A stretch of DNA of 64,000 nucleotides from Pseudomonas iridis (GCF_017980685.1 NZ_JACXXO010000001.1:868001-932000); one strand, 5' to 3'. Positions 24,995-35,225 are shown, counted from the first letter of the stretch. Notes: generated by a model from the letters alone, not told the origin. A program made the numbers and translations.

Positions 24995-27565
24995 ATGCGC
25001 GCCGTGAAGACAATTTCCGAACGGACGGCGAGTGACGTGTTGAAGAAAACCCTGTTCCAGTTGCACTGGTTTTTTGGCATCACCGCAGGCCTGGTGCTGG
25101 CCCTGATGGGCATCACCGGCGCGGCCTATTCGTTTCAGGACGAAATCCTGCGGGCGCTGAACCCCTCGGTAATGCAGGTGGAAAAACAGGTCGCCGGCGT
25201 GCTGCCGCCCGTTGAACTGGTAGAGCGCATCGAAGCCACTTCGGGCAAGAAAGTCTCGATGCTGTCGGTGGAGACCGAAAGCGGCCACGCGGCAAAAGTA
25301 TTCTTCACCCCGCCCAAGGGTGAACGTCGCGGCGAGATGCGCTACTTCGATCCGTACACCGGCGACTTCATGGGCGATGCCACCGGCCAGGACTTCTTCG
25401 GTCTGATGCTGCAACTGCACCGTTTCCTCGCCATCGGTGACACCGGGCGCAACATCACCGGCGCCTGCACCCTGATCCTGGTGTTTTTCTGCCTTTCGGG
25501 CCTGTACCTGCGCTGGCCTCGGCAGTGGAACAGCTGGCGCGTCTGGCTGACCCTGGACTGGAAGAAAAAGGGTCGCACCTTTAATTGGGACCTGCATTCG
25601 GTGGCAGGCACCTGGTGCCTGTTGGTGTATCTGCTGCTGGCGCTGACCGGGTTGTCGTGGTCATACGAGTGGTATAACAAAGGCCTGACCAGACTGCTTT
25701 CCGACGCTCCGCAAAACGAACGTGTGCGCGGCGGTCGCGGCCCGGCCCCACAAGGCCCGGCGCCAACCGCCGACTACGCCGCGATGTGGAGCAGCATCTA
25801 CAGCGCCGCCGGTCCAGGCCTGTCTGCCTACAACATCCGCATGCCGCCCGTGGCCGGTCAACCGGCGACGGTGTTCTACCTGCTCGACAGCTCGCCCCAC
25901 GATCGCGCGCTGAATCAGATCACTCTCGACCCGGCCACCGGCATCGTCAAACGTGTCGACCGCTATGCCGACAGGAGCTTCAAGGCGCAATTGCTGACCA
26001 GCATTTACGCGCTGCACGTTGGCAGTTATTTCGGCCTCGTCGGACGGATCATTATTACCGTCGCGGCGGTGTGCATGCCGCTGTTCTTCATCACCGGATG
26101 GCTGCTGTACCTCGATCGTCGTCGCAAGAAAAAGCAGATCAGGGAGGCGCGCAAAGGCTTCGAACCGCCGGCCGGCGATACCCCGGCGTGGCTGATCGGC
26201 TTCGCCAGCCAGAGCGGTTTCGCCGAGCAACTGGCGTGGCAGACCGCAGGCCAATTGCAGGCCGCCGGGTTGCCGGTGAAAGTGCAGCCGCTGGCGAATG
26301 TCAGCGAAAAGGATCTGCGTGAGTCGAGCAATGCGCTGTTTATCGTCAGCACGTTTGGCGACGGCCAGGCACCGGACAGCGCCCGTGGTTTCGAGCGCAA
26401 GGTTCTGGCCAAAGCATCGACACTCGACAACTTGAGCTACGCCGTCCTCGGGCTTGGCGACCGTGAGTATCAACACTTCTGTGGTTTCGCCCGACGCCTG
26501 CATCAGTGGCTGAGCGAGCACGGCGGCAGGCCCCTGTTTGCCCCGGTAGAAGTCGACAGCGGCGACCCGTACGCCCTGCATCATTGGCAAACCCAACTGG
26601 GCTTGCTCACCGGGCAAGCACCGGTCGACACCTGGCAGGCACCGAGCTACGAAAACTGGACGCTGTTGCGCCGTGAACTGATGAACCCTGGCAGCAGCGG
26701 TTCGCCGGTTTATCTGCTGAGCCTGAGCGCACCGAACACCAGCAGCTGGCTGGCCGGGGATCTGGTCGAAGCGCTGCCACGCAACTGCCCGTGGGCCATC
26801 GAACACTTCCTCGACGGCCTCGGCATTCGTGGCGAGACGATTGTGAAAATCAACGGCCTCGAAGAACCTCTGGAGGTGGCACTGGCCTCGCGCCAACTGC
26901 CCGAGCACCGCGCGCATCTGGTCGGCCTGCACGCGCAGGCACTGGTCGATGCCATGGTGCCGCTGGCCATGCGCGAGTACTCGATCGCCTCGATTGCCGC
27001 CGACGGTGTGCTGGAGCTGATCGTGCGTCAGGAACAGCACGCCGACGGCACGCTGGGCATCGCTTCAGGCTGGTTGACCGAGCATGCGCCGGTAGGCGGC
27101 AGCATCAGCTTGCGGGTACGCCGTAACAGTGGTTTCCACCTGCCGAATGAACCGCTGCCGATGATTCTGATTGGTAACGGCACGGGGCTGGCCGGTCTGC
27201 GCAGCCTGCTCAAGGCACGCACTGCTGACGCTCAGCAGCGTCAGTGGTTGCTGTTCGGCGAGCGTCACCGTGAGCACGATTACCTGTGCCGGGCGGAGCT
27301 GGAAGAGTGGTTGATCAACGGCGATCTGGCACGACTGGATCTGGCATTTTCGCGTGATCAGGCAGAGAAGGTTTATGTGCAGGATCGTTTGCGGGAATCG
27401 GCTGAGGAGTTGAAGAAATGGCTGGCGGAGGGTGCCGTCATTTACATCTGCGGCAGCCTGCAAGGGATGGCATCAGGCGTCGATCAAGTGCTCAACGAAG
27501 TGCTCGGCGCTGCTGAGGTCGAACGCCTGATTGAGCAGGGTCGTTATCGCCGGGATGTGTACTGA
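24995..27565 (+). CDS. piuB: PepSY-flavodoxin-FAD fusion reductase (PiuB-like)
   Basis: The long protein of about 856 residues is a three-part membrane reductase. Residues about 15-380 form a PepSY/PiuB domain with four membrane helices ([36 protein letters not shown]). About 390-530 is a flavodoxin-like FMN domain ([23 protein letters not shown]). About 560-856 is a ferredoxin-NADP reductase module (REYSIASI for [15 protein letters not shown] for [18 protein letters not shown] and the last residues RRDVY). It probably reduces ferric siderophore in the inner membrane or periplasm (inference). The start is uncertain: ATG 24995 has a poor ribosome site, and GTG 25037 (before [10 protein letters not shown]) is equally likely. 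It is co-located with piuA and piuC, as in P. aeruginosa PA4513. Confidence 0.85.
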   Translation: MRAVKTISERTASDVLKKTLFQLHWFFGITAGLVLALMGITGAAYSFQDEILRALNPSVMQVEKQVAGVLPPVELVERIEATSGKKVSMLSVETESGHAAKVFFTPPKGERRGEMRYFDPYTGDFMGDATGQDFFGLMLQLHRFLAIGDTGRNITGACTLILVFFCLSGLYLRWPRQWNSWRVWLTLDWKKKGRTFNWDLHSVAGTWCLLVYLLLALTGLSWSYEWYNKGLTRLLSDAPQNERVRGGRGPAPQGPAPTADYAAMWSSIYSAAGPGLSAYNIRMPPVAGQPATVFYLLDSSPHDRALNQITLDPATGIVKRVDRYADRSFKAQLLTSIYALHVGSYFGLVGRIIITVAAVCMPLFFITGWLLYLDRRRKKKQIREARKGFEPPAGDTPAWLIGFASQSGFAEQLAWQTAGQLQAAGLPVKVQPLANVSEKDLRESSNALFIVSTFGDGQAPDSARGFERKVLAKASTLDNLSYAVLGLGDREYQHFCGFARRLHQWLSEHGGRPLFAPVEVDSGDPYALHHWQTQLGLLTGQAPVDTWQAPSYENWTLLRRELMNPGSSGSPVYLLSLSAPNTSSWLAGDLVEALPRNCPWAIEHFLDGLGIRGETIVKINGLEEPLEVALASRQLPEHRAHLVGLHAQALVDAMVPLAMREYSIASIAADGVLELIVRQEQHADGTLGIASGWLTEHAPVGGSISLRVRRNSGFHLPNEPLPMILIGNGTGLAGLRSLLKARTADAQQRQWLLFGERHREHDYLCRAELEEWLINGDLARLDLAFSRDQAEKVYVQDRLRESAEELKKWLAEGAVIYICGSLQGMASGVDQVLNEVLGAAEVERLIEQGRYRRDVY

Positions 27566-27576
27566 GTCTGTCGAAG

Positions 27577-27615
27577 AGCCCCTCACCCTAACCCTCTCCC
27601 AGAGGGAGAGGGGAC
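27577..27615. repeat. CCCTCTCCC palindromic repeat, copy 1
   Basis: CCCTCACCCTAACCCTCTCC then AGAGGGAGAGGGG forms a short hairpin element after piuB. It is an inverted relative of the copy at 27750. The 27616-27749 stretch between them shows nothing gene-like. Confidence 0.7.
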
Positions 27616-27749
27616 TGATTGGGGGATGCTCGAGCAATACGCCGACTTGAACGCCCCTTACTGAATCCAAAGTCGATATGAGGGCGTTGTGCCGAATCCA
27701 TAATCAACTCGGTCTTTCAGGTCGATGTATCGCGCAAGACATCTCGCTC

Positions 27750-27790
27750 GGCCCCCTCTCCCTCCGGGAGAGGGCTGGGGTGAGGGTGGC
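27750..27790. repeat. CCCTCTCCC palindromic repeat, copy 2 (inverted)
   Basis: GGCCCCCTCTCCCTCCGGGA plus GAGGGCTGGGGTGAGGGT is copy 1 in reverse orientation. Each stem may act as a terminator for the gene nearest it (piuB and phoD). Confidence 0.7.
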
Positions 27791-27799
27791 TTTTGATCT

Positions 27800-29341
27800 T
27801 CAAACCGGCTGCAGTTTCTGTTCGAACACACTGACCCCATTCAAATCCCGCAACACCACACTCATCTCCCCGCTTTGCCCCTCAATATTCACCTCGCCAA
27901 AAAACTGAAACCCGGCAAACGGTGACATGTTCTGCGCCGTCGGTGCCTTCTCGAACACCACTTCCGGCCCAAAGGTCTTATCCAGCGGATTAGGCCCGAA
28001 ACTTCCGGCATTCAACGGCCCCGCAACAAACTCCCAGAACGGCTCAAAATCCTGAAACGCCGCGCGATCCGGGTGATAGTGATGCGCCGCGCAGTAGTGC
28101 ACATCTGCCGTGAGGAAGACGAAATTGCGCACCTGCTGCGCCCGCAGAAAACCGAGCAATTCGGCAATCTCCAGTTCACGTCCCTGCGCCGGTCCCGGGT
28201 CGCCGTTGGCCACCGCCTCCCAGCGCGCAACACCCGGACTCACCTCGCCGTCAGGCACGCCCAGGCCAATCGGCATGTCTGCCGCGATGACCTTCCACTG
28301 CGCTTTCGAGGCCTTCAACCCGCGCTTGAGCCAATCCAGTTGCTCACGCCCCAGGAACGGTTTTGCTGCGCCGAGGTTGTCGTCGTTGGCCTCTCGGTAA
28401 CTGCGCATGTCGAGTACGAAAACATCCAGCATCGGCCCGTACTTGAGCTTGCGATAAATTCGCCCGCCCGCGTCAGCCGCCTGCAAACGCATCGGCGAGT
28501 ATTCCAGCCAGGCCTTGCGCGCTCGGCCGACCAGGGTGTGGATGTCTTTTTCCTGATAGCGCTCGTCGAGCTGCTTGCCGGGCGACCAGTTGTTGACCAC
28601 TTCATGGTCATCCCACTGCCAGATCTGCGGCACTTCGGCATTGAAGCGGCGGATGTTTTCGTCCATCAGGTTGTAGCGATAGTTGCCGCGATAGTCGTCG
28701 AGGGTCTGGGCGACTTTGCTCTTGGCTTCGGTGGTGATGTTGCGCCACACCCGGCCGTTTTCAGTGGTCAGTTGCGCCGGTACCGGGCCGTCGGCGTAGA
28801 TGGTGTCGCCGCTGTGGATAAAGAAGTCCGGCAAACGCAGACGCATGGCTTCGTAGATGCGCATGCCGCCGATGTCCGGATTGATGCCGAAGCCCTGGCC
28901 GACGGTGTCGCCGCTCCAGACGAAACGAATATCACGCCGCGCCGAGGGGGCGCTGCGCAAGTGGCCGAGCCACGGCTCGCTGGCGACGCCGCTGCGGGCG
29001 TCCTTGAAATACACGCGATAGAAAATCGCCTGATCGGCGGGTAACCCGGTGAGTTCGACGCGGGCGGTGAAGTCGCTGCGGGCATCCGCCAGCGCCGAAA
29101 CGATACGCCGTGGATTGCGAAACTGGCTGCGGGTGTCCCACTCGACCACCATCCGGGCCGGGCGGTCGCTGCGGCTCCAGATCATCGCGCGGTCGCCTTG
29201 CAGGTCGCCGGACTGTACGCCATCGGTGAGTTGTGGCCGATCCTTGACCGATGCGATCACCGCCGGTGCCAGCCCCGGCATCAGCAGTCCGGCGCCAACA
29301 GCTTGCATGACCCGGCGGCGACCGAGGTTGAAATCGCTCAT
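27800..29341 (-). CDS. phoD: PhoD-like alkaline phosphatase/phosphodiesterase, Tat-exported
   Basis: The 513-residue protein begins with a twin-arginine signal (LGRRRVMQAVGAGLLMPGL, about 6-24), as is usual for PhoD enzymes folded with metal in the cytosol. Metallophosphatase motifs are visible: VWSGDTVG, IHSGDTIYADG (about 175), WDDHEVVNN (about 245) and FLTADVHY (about 410). PhoD family enzymes use Ca/Fe to hydrolyse phosphomono- and diesters in the periplasm when phosphate is low. GGGAGAACAGC precedes ATG 29341. It is monocistronic and flanked by repeats. No Pho box was identified by eye. Confidence 0.88.
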   Translation of the reverse strand: MSDFNLGRRRVMQAVGAGLLMPGLAPAVIASVKDRPQLTDGVQSGDLQGDRAMIWSRSDRPARMVVEWDTRSQFRNPRRIVSALADARSDFTARVELTGLPADQAIFYRVYFKDARSGVASEPWLGHLRSAPSARRDIRFVWSGDTVGQGFGINPDIGGMRIYEAMRLRLPDFFIHSGDTIYADGPVPAQLTTENGRVWRNITTEAKSKVAQTLDDYRGNYRYNLMDENIRRFNAEVPQIWQWDDHEVVNNWSPGKQLDERYQEKDIHTLVGRARKAWLEYSPMRLQAADAGGRIYRKLKYGPMLDVFVLDMRSYREANDDNLGAAKPFLGREQLDWLKRGLKASKAQWKVIAADMPIGLGVPDGEVSPGVARWEAVANGDPGPAQGRELEIAELLGFLRAQQVRNFVFLTADVHYCAAHHYHPDRAAFQDFEPFWEFVAGPLNAGSFGPNPLDKTFGPEVVFEKAPTAQNMSPFAGFQFFGEVNIEGQSGEMSVVLRDLNGVSVFEQKLQPV

Positions 29342-29410
29342 GCTGTTCTCCCTGGAAAAAGGAAAACTTAAGCACGCCTATATGAACTCGCCATGACACC
29401 ACTAACCATT

Positions 29411-29498
29411 GTGGGAGCGAGCCTGCTCGCGAAAGCGGTGTGCCAGTCAACATACATGTCGCTGGCAGATTGCATTCGCGAGCAGGCTCGCTCCCACA
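29411..29498. repeat. REP palindrome pair
   Basis: Inverted GTGGGAGCGAGCCTGCTCGC units (29411-29432 and 29475-29498) lie between fruA and phoD. No other terminator is visible after fruA. Confidence 0.9.
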
Positions 29499-29512
29499 GT
29501 TTTAGTGCGGTG

Positions 29513-31246
29513 TCAGGCCTTGGCGGGTTCCATTGCCAACTCCACCGCTTCCGGGCGTTTGACCGTCGCATACACAACGGCAGTCAACAGACTCCCCGCG
29601 ACAATCGCCAGCAGATACAGCAACGCGTGGTTGATCGCATTCGGAATCGCCAACACAAACAACCCACCGTGCGGCGCCATCAGCTTGCAGCCGAAGTACA
29701 TCGACAGCGCGCCGGTCAATGCACCGCCGGCAATGCTCGCCGGAATCACCCGCAGCGGGTCTTTCGCGGCAAACGGAATAGCCCCTTCGGAGATAAAGCA
29801 CAGCCCCAGCACGAACGCCGCTTTACCGGCCTCGCGTTCAGTCTGAGCGAATTTGCGTCGAGCAATAAACGTCGCAATACCCAGACCAATCGGCGGCACC
29901 ATCCCCGCCGCCATGGTCGCGGCCATCGGGGCATAACTCTGCGACGCCAACAGCCCCACCGAGAACGCGTAAGCCGCTTTGTTGATCGGCCCGCCGAGGT
30001 CGACGCACATCATGCCGCCGAGCAATACACCGAGCAGAATCGCGTTGGTGGTGCCCATGCTGTCGAGGAAATGCGTGAGCGCCGCCAGCATGTCCGCCAC
30101 CGGTTTGCCGACCACGTAAATCATCACCAGCCCGGTGAACAGGCTGGCGAACAACGGGATGATCAGAATCGGTTTCAGTGCTTCAAGGCTTTGCGGCAAC
30201 GCGACATAACGACTGATCGCCTTCGCCGCGTAACCGGCAATGAATCCGGCGACGATCCCGCCGATAAACCCGGCGCCCAGGGTGCTCGCCAGCAAACCGC
30301 CGATCATCCCCGGCGCCAGGCCCGGACGGTCGGCAATCGAATAGGCGATGTACCCGGCCAGCAGCGGCACCATCAACTTGAACGCGGTTTCGCCGCCGAT
30401 CTGCATCAGCGCTGCCGCCAGCGTGCCTTCTTCCTTGAACGCGGTGATGCCGAACACGAATGACAACGCGATCATCAAACCGCCCGCCACCACCATCGGC
30501 AGCATGAACGACACACCGGTCAGCAGATGTTTGTAGACCCCGGTTTTCTCTTGTCTTGCCGAGACTTTGCCGTCGCTCGCGGCGCTTTCCTGCACGCCTT
30601 CCGCCAGCGCTTTTTTCAGCGTTTCTTCCGATTTTTTGAGGGCAACTCCGGTGCCGCAGCGGTAGATTTTCTTGCCGGCGAAACGCTCGGTGGCGACTTC
30701 GATATCCGCCGCCAGCAGCACCACATCAGCCTCGGCAATTGCCGTCGCGCTCAACGGTGTTTTCGCGCCGACCGAGCCTTGGGTTTCGACCTGCAAGTCA
30801 TAGCCCAGACGCTTGGCCGTTTGCTGCAACGCTTCGGCCGCCATGAAGGTGTGGGCAACGCCAGTCGGGCACGCGGTGATGGCGACGATGCGCGGTGCAC
30901 GGGCCGCAACAGCCGCTGGAACAGCTTCGGCAGCCACATGGATTTGCGCCTCTTCGGCGCCACGTCGCAGTACCGCTTCGACATCCTGCAGGGCTTGCGC
31001 AGGTGCAATCTGGAAGACCCGCTTGCCGACAAAACGTGTCATGTCGACGTTGCCGGTGGCGACCAGCAACACCCACTCCGCCGCCGCGATGGTGGCTGCC
31101 GACAATTCACGTTCGGGGTGCGCAGCGTCGACCACTTCGACGCTGGTGCTCCAGCCCTGACGCTGGGCCGCTGCATCGAGCAAACGGGCGCACAGCACAC
31201 TGGTGACCATGCCGTTCGGGCAGGCCGTAACAATGGCTAACTTCAT
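29513..31246 (-). CDS. fruA: Fructose-specific PTS enzyme IIB'BC
   Basis: The 577-residue membrane permease phosphorylates fructose to fructose-1-phosphate during entry. Two tandem IIB-like domains come first: B' with TACPNGMVTSVL at about 8, and the true IIB with TACPTGVAHTFMAAEAL about 120-140, whose Cys is phosphorylated. A IIC domain of about 340 residues with eight or more membrane helices follows (GVSFMLPMVVAGGLMIAL; MGTTNAILLGVLLGGMMCVDLGGPINKAA). The Cys accepts phosphate from the FruB multiphosphoryl protein. It is the third gene of fruBKA, 11 bases after fruK. Confidence 0.94.
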   Translation of the reverse strand: MKLAIVTACPNGMVTSVLCARLLDAAAQRQGWSTSVEVVDAAHPERELSAATIAAAEWVLLVATGNVDMTRFVGKRVFQIAPAQALQDVEAVLRRGAEEAQIHVAAEAVPAAVAARAPRIVAITACPTGVAHTFMAAEALQQTAKRLGYDLQVETQGSVGAKTPLSATAIAEADVVLLAADIEVATERFAGKKIYRCGTGVALKKSEETLKKALAEGVQESAASDGKVSARQEKTGVYKHLLTGVSFMLPMVVAGGLMIALSFVFGITAFKEEGTLAAALMQIGGETAFKLMVPLLAGYIAYSIADRPGLAPGMIGGLLASTLGAGFIGGIVAGFIAGYAAKAISRYVALPQSLEALKPILIIPLFASLFTGLVMIYVVGKPVADMLAALTHFLDSMGTTNAILLGVLLGGMMCVDLGGPINKAAYAFSVGLLASQSYAPMAATMAAGMVPPIGLGIATFIARRKFAQTEREAGKAAFVLGLCFISEGAIPFAAKDPLRVIPASIAGGALTGALSMYFGCKLMAPHGGLFVLAIPNAINHALLYLLAIVAGSLLTAVVYATVKRPEAVELAMEPAKA

Positions 31247-31257
31247 GACAAACCCTC

Positions 31258-32199
31258 TTATTGTTCTGTCAGGGGGCGCACGCGCACGCCCTGTTCGAGC
31301 TGCGCCAGTTGCGCGGCGTCGTTAATGCCGAAACCGATCTGCGTGACCGCGAGCGCAGCAATCGCCGTGGCCGTACGCAGGGTTTGCTCAGGCGTGTCGG
31401 CACTTAGCAAACCATGAAGCATGCCGGCCAGCAGCGAGTCACCGGCACCGACCGTGCTGGCGACGCTGACCTTGGGCGGCGAGGCATGCAGCGCCGAGCC
31501 GACGCTGAACCAGTTCACCCCGTCGGCGCCGTGGGAGATCACCACATGGTCGATGCCCTGAGCATGCAGATGCGCCGCCGCCTGGACCTCGGCCGCGCGG
31601 GAAACCACTTCGCAACCGAGTGCATCGGCCAGCTCTTCGGTGTTCGGCTTGATCAGCCACGGCCTGGCCTGCAACGCAGCGCGCAACGCTTCGCCGCTGG
31701 TGTCGAGGGCGACTCTCAGACCGAGTTGATTCAGCCGTTCGATCAGTTCACGCAACCACTGCGCAGTCACACCACGCGGCAGACTGCCAGCGACCACCAC
31801 CGCATCGTGCCCCGGTGCAATCTGCACCAGACGATCGAACAACGCCTGTTGCGCCGCAGCATCAACCATCGGCCCCGGGCCGTTGATGTCGGTGATGCGC
31901 CCGTCGCGCTCAGCGATTTTAATGTTGCTGCGCGTCTCGCCCGGTACGCGGATGAATGCGTCAACAAAACCGCGTTTGGCGAACAGCGTTTCGAATGCTT
32001 GCAGGTTGTCTTCACCCAGAAAGCCGCTGACGGTCAGTTGATGGCCAAGGTCGGCCAGCACTTGGGCAACGTTCACGCCTTTGCCGGCAGCATGGGTGTG
32101 CATTTCGTCGCTGCGGTTGACCTGACCGGCCGTCAGCACCGACAGCTCGACCGTGAGGTCCAGCGCCGGGTTGAGGGTCAGGGTAAGAATCCTGGCCAT
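31258..32199 (-). CDS. fruK: 1-phosphofructokinase
   Basis: The 313-residue PfkB-family kinase converts fructose-1-phosphate to fructose-1,6-bisphosphate. The N-terminal TLTLNPALDLTVEL and AGKGVNVAQVLADLG (about 38) bind the sugar phosphate. GAGDSLLAGMLHG (about 250) carries the catalytic Asp and the anion hole. Its ATG overlaps the last base of the fruB stop codon (TAATG at 32197-32201 on the minus strand), so the two are translationally coupled. The length is usual. Confidence 0.94.
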   Translation of the reverse strand: MARILTLTLNPALDLTVELSVLTAGQVNRSDEMHTHAAGKGVNVAQVLADLGHQLTVSGFLGEDNLQAFETLFAKRGFVDAFIRVPGETRSNIKIAERDGRITDINGPGPMVDAAAQQALFDRLVQIAPGHDAVVVAGSLPRGVTAQWLRELIERLNQLGLRVALDTSGEALRAALQARPWLIKPNTEELADALGCEVVSRAAEVQAAAHLHAQGIDHVVISHGADGVNWFSVGSALHASPPKVSVASTVGAGDSLLAGMLHGLLSADTPEQTLRTATAIAALAVTQIGFGINDAAQLAQLEQGVRVRPLTEQ

Positions 32200-35060
32200 T
32201 ACAGGGCCTCCACTAATGCGCGCACTTCGTTGGCGCTGCCCACGCTGAGGGCTTGTTGAGCAACGGTTTGCGCCTGGGTCAGGCTGAGTTCGCGGATGCG
32301 TGCCTTGACCTCGGCAATGCTGCGCCCGGACACACTCAGTTCATCCACACCGAGGCCGACCAGCACCGGCACCGCCAGCGGATCTGCCGCCAATTCGCCG
32401 CACACGCCCACCCATTTGCCATGGGCATGCGCCGCACGCACGGTGATGTCGATCAGTTGCAGCACCGCCGGGTGCAAGCCGTCCGCCTGTGCCGACAGCG
32501 TCGGGTGACCGCGGTCGATGGCCAGGGTGTATTGCGTCAGGTCGTTGGTGCCGACACTGAAGAAGTCGACTTCTTTGGCCAATACCGGTGCGAGCAATGC
32601 GGCGGATGGCACTTCGATCATGATCCCCAGTTGCAGATCAGCCACCGGGATTTCCAGGCGCAAGCGCTCGGTCATGTCGCGGGCCTGACGCCATTCGTCG
32701 ACGCTGCCCACCATCGGGAACATGATCCGCAGCGGCCGGTTATCCGCGGCCCGCAACAAGGCGCGCAATTGCGCTTCCATGATCTGCGGACGCTGCAACG
32801 TCAGGCGAATCCCGCGAACACCGAGGAACGGGTTTTCTTCCTTGGCGATCGGCCAATACGGCAGCGGCTTGTCGCCGCCAACATCCAGCGTGCGCACCAC
32901 CAGCGGCCGCCCGGCGAGGCCATCGAGGACGCGGCGATATTCGACTTCCTGCGTGGCTTCGTCCGGCGCTTGCGGGTGCGCCATGAAAATCAGTTCGGTG
33001 CGCAGCAAACCAATGCCTTCCGCGCCCTGCTCCACCGCGCTGATCACGCCAGCGCTTTCGCCGATGTTGGCGAACACTTCCACGGCGTGACCATCGGTGG
33101 TGTGCGCCGGTTGATGGCGCTGTTCGGCGGCGGCTTTAAGGCGTTGCTCGCGGGTGTCGCGTTCTTCGACGGCGCGTTGCAACGTTGCCGCATCGGCGTC
33201 GACATGCAGACGACCGCGTTGCCCGTCGAGCAGCAACCGCGTGCCCGGCGCCAGCAACAGCACTGCCGCGCCAGCGCCGACCAGCGCCGGAATGCCGAGG
33301 GCACGGGCGACGATTGCGCTGTGTGCGGTCGCGCCGCCGCGCGCGGTGAGAATCCCTGCCACGCGCGCCGGATCAAGCCGCGCGACGTCGGAGGGGCCAA
33401 CCTCGTCCATCACCAGAATGTACGGCTGCTCAGGCTCGCTTGGCGTCTGCACGCCGCACAGCTGCGCCAGCACGCGACGACCGATGTCGCGCAAATCCGC
33501 CGCACGTTCGGCGAGCAAGGCGTCCTGCAGCGATTCCTGTTGTTTGGCGGCCGCTTCGATCACCGCCATCCACGCCGCTTCGGCGCTTTCACCCTGTTTG
33601 AGGCGCGTGTCGACTTCATCGGTGAGTTCCGGGTCGTCGAGCATTTCCTGGTGGGTGATGAAAATCTCGCGGATCGCTTTGGCTTTGCTGCGTTCGATCA
33701 AACCTTGAATGTCGTTGCGCACGTCGCTGAGCGCTTGCTTGAGACGCTCGCGCTCGACGGCGGCGGATTCGCCACGCAACGGGTACTCGATGGTTTGTTG
33801 CACTTGAATATGCGCCGGGCCGATGGCGATACCCGGTGCGGCGGGGATCGCGTGCAACTGAGTACCGGACGCCGGGGCGATCAGCACTTCGGCGATGTCG
33901 GCGAAGACTTCGCGCTGCTGGCTCACGGCGGGCAGCGGCTCGACTTCTTCACCGAGGCCTTCCTCGATGGCGGCGAGCAGCGCAGGCAAGGCATCGGCGG
34001 CGATGCTCGGTTCGGCGATCAGTTCCAGCACCTGACCGCGACGGGCGCCGAGGCTGAGCAATTTGCTGAGGCTTTTCACCGACACGGCGCTGTCCTCACC
34101 GTCGACGATGCGCACGCGAATCTCGCCGTCAAAACTCTTCGCCAGTTGCGCGAGGATCTTCGCCGGCCGCGCGTGCAAACCGTGGGCATTGGCCAGCGCA
34201 ATACGGGCGCTCGGCCAGTCGGCCGGCAACTCACCGCCGAGCACTTCAAGGACTTTACGGCTGCTGGTGGCCCGACCCAATTCATGGCCGCGGCCTTCGA
34301 TGAGCAACGCACACAGGCGTTCCAACAGGGCCTGATGCGCCTCGCCGAGACTGGCCAGACAAAACAGACCGCTCAGTGGCTGACCGAGGTAACGCATCGG
34401 TTTATCCGGGGTGACAAACGCCAGGCCCGGACGCTTCACGGTTTGCTCGCTGTGCAGCCACCACAGGCCATCGCCCAATGGCAGCGCTTCGACTTGCTGC
34501 AATACCGCGGCGAAACCGTTGCTCACGCAATCGGCCTGGCGCAGCAGCCGCGCGCCACGCCAGACCAGTTCTTCAAAATCGTCAGCGGAAACGCCGAGGC
34601 CGATCATCTGCGCGTCGAGCGCCAGTTCCTGCGGTGCGCCTTGCAGCAGTTTCAGCAGCGCTTCAGGCGAACTGGCGCGACGCAGGGCCTGGCCCAGATC
34701 GGTCTCGCCGAGTGCACGGGTGAGCAGTTGCAGCAGGCGCAAGTGTTCGTCGGATTTGGCGGCAATGCCGATGGCCAGATAAACGATCTGGCCATCGCCC
34801 CAATCGACACCCTCAGGGAACTGCATCAGGCGCACGCCGGTGGTAAACACCAGCTCGCGGGTTTCAGGAGTGCCGTGGGGAATGGCAATACCTTGACCGA
34901 GAAAGGTCGAGCCCTGGGCCTCACGCGCCTGCAATCCTGCGAGGTATCCGTCAGCGACCAGACCATCGGCCACCAGATGACTGGCCAGCAATTGCAGAGC
35001 AGCGGGTTTATCCACAGCCGATTGGCCCATGGATATCTGCTCTATAGTGAGCTCGAGCAT
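32199..35060 (-). CDS. fruB: Fructose PTS multiphosphoryl protein EIIA-HPr-EI
   Basis: This 953-residue fusion carries the whole soluble phosphate relay of the fructose PTS. Domains in order are EIIA(Fru) (1-145; His in GIAIPHGTPE about 62), a linker, HPr (about 280-370; His in ANAHGLHARPAKIL), and enzyme I (about 410-953; phospho-His in GGATAHSAIVARALGIPALVG, PEP-binding region LGIMIEVPSAALL, Cys in GVCGELA). EI takes phosphate from PEP and passes it via HPr and EIIA to FruA. Pseudomonas typically has only this sugar PTS. AAGGAGATCGC precedes ATG 35060. Upstream AACAATAC and AACAATTC blocks resemble Hfq/Crc targets. Confidence 0.95.
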   Translation of the reverse strand: MLELTIEQISMGQSAVDKPAALQLLASHLVADGLVADGYLAGLQAREAQGSTFLGQGIAIPHGTPETRELVFTTGVRLMQFPEGVDWGDGQIVYLAIGIAAKSDEHLRLLQLLTRALGETDLGQALRRASSPEALLKLLQGAPQELALDAQMIGLGVSADDFEELVWRGARLLRQADCVSNGFAAVLQQVEALPLGDGLWWLHSEQTVKRPGLAFVTPDKPMRYLGQPLSGLFCLASLGEAHQALLERLCALLIEGRGHELGRATSSRKVLEVLGGELPADWPSARIALANAHGLHARPAKILAQLAKSFDGEIRVRIVDGEDSAVSVKSLSKLLSLGARRGQVLELIAEPSIAADALPALLAAIEEGLGEEVEPLPAVSQQREVFADIAEVLIAPASGTQLHAIPAAPGIAIGPAHIQVQQTIEYPLRGESAAVERERLKQALSDVRNDIQGLIERSKAKAIREIFITHQEMLDDPELTDEVDTRLKQGESAEAAWMAVIEAAAKQQESLQDALLAERAADLRDIGRRVLAQLCGVQTPSEPEQPYILVMDEVGPSDVARLDPARVAGILTARGGATAHSAIVARALGIPALVGAGAAVLLLAPGTRLLLDGQRGRLHVDADAATLQRAVEERDTREQRLKAAAEQRHQPAHTTDGHAVEVFANIGESAGVISAVEQGAEGIGLLRTELIFMAHPQAPDEATQEVEYRRVLDGLAGRPLVVRTLDVGGDKPLPYWPIAKEENPFLGVRGIRLTLQRPQIMEAQLRALLRAADNRPLRIMFPMVGSVDEWRQARDMTERLRLEIPVADLQLGIMIEVPSAALLAPVLAKEVDFFSVGTNDLTQYTLAIDRGHPTLSAQADGLHPAVLQLIDITVRAAHAHGKWVGVCGELAADPLAVPVLVGLGVDELSVSGRSIAEVKARIRELSLTQAQTVAQQALSVGSANEVRALVEAL

Positions 35061-35092
35061 GCGATCTCCTTTTTGGCGTTTTACGGCGCCAG

Positions 35093-35111
35093 GTATTGTT
35101 TTGAATTGTTT
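35093..35111 (-). promoter_or_regulatory. Candidate Hfq/Crc catabolite-activity motifs in fruB leader
   Basis: On the minus strand the leader holds AACAATTC and AACAATAC, which are near-matches to the AAYAAYAA target of Hfq/Crc. They lie about 33-51 bases before the fruB ATG. Crc control of fructose uptake genes is known in pseudomonads; the match here is by eye. Confidence 0.4.
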
Positions 35112-35196
35112 GCAGCTTAGGCGCTGTCGGCCATCCTTTTCAGGGGCAATTTTGGCGGTTTTACGGCAGAACCGGCCAAAGGCGTCTAAAACGTAG

Positions 35197-35225
35197 AAAA
35201 TACGCTTGCTGAAACGTTTAATCTA
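35197..35225 (-). promoter_or_regulatory. fruB promoter with Cra/FruR operator in the spacer
   Basis: On the minus strand TAGATT (35225-35220), 17 bases, TATTTT (35202-35197). The palindrome TGAAACGTTTAA (35210-35221) overlaps the -35 end of the spacer and is the canonical Cra/FruR half-site pair (TGAAACGTTTCA). Binding there would block RNA polymerase. The promoter hexamers are weak; the operator match is strong. Confidence 0.65.

Noticed and set aside
24927..25040. piuA and piuB as one cotranscribed unit
   Set aside because: A strong terminator separates them; co-location is kept but cotranscription is not claimed.
32253..35120. Plus-strand frame of 955 codons opposite fruB
   Set aside because: Exact antisense of the FruB fusion; composition (His/Arg/Gln-rich, no domains) is that of a complementary frame.
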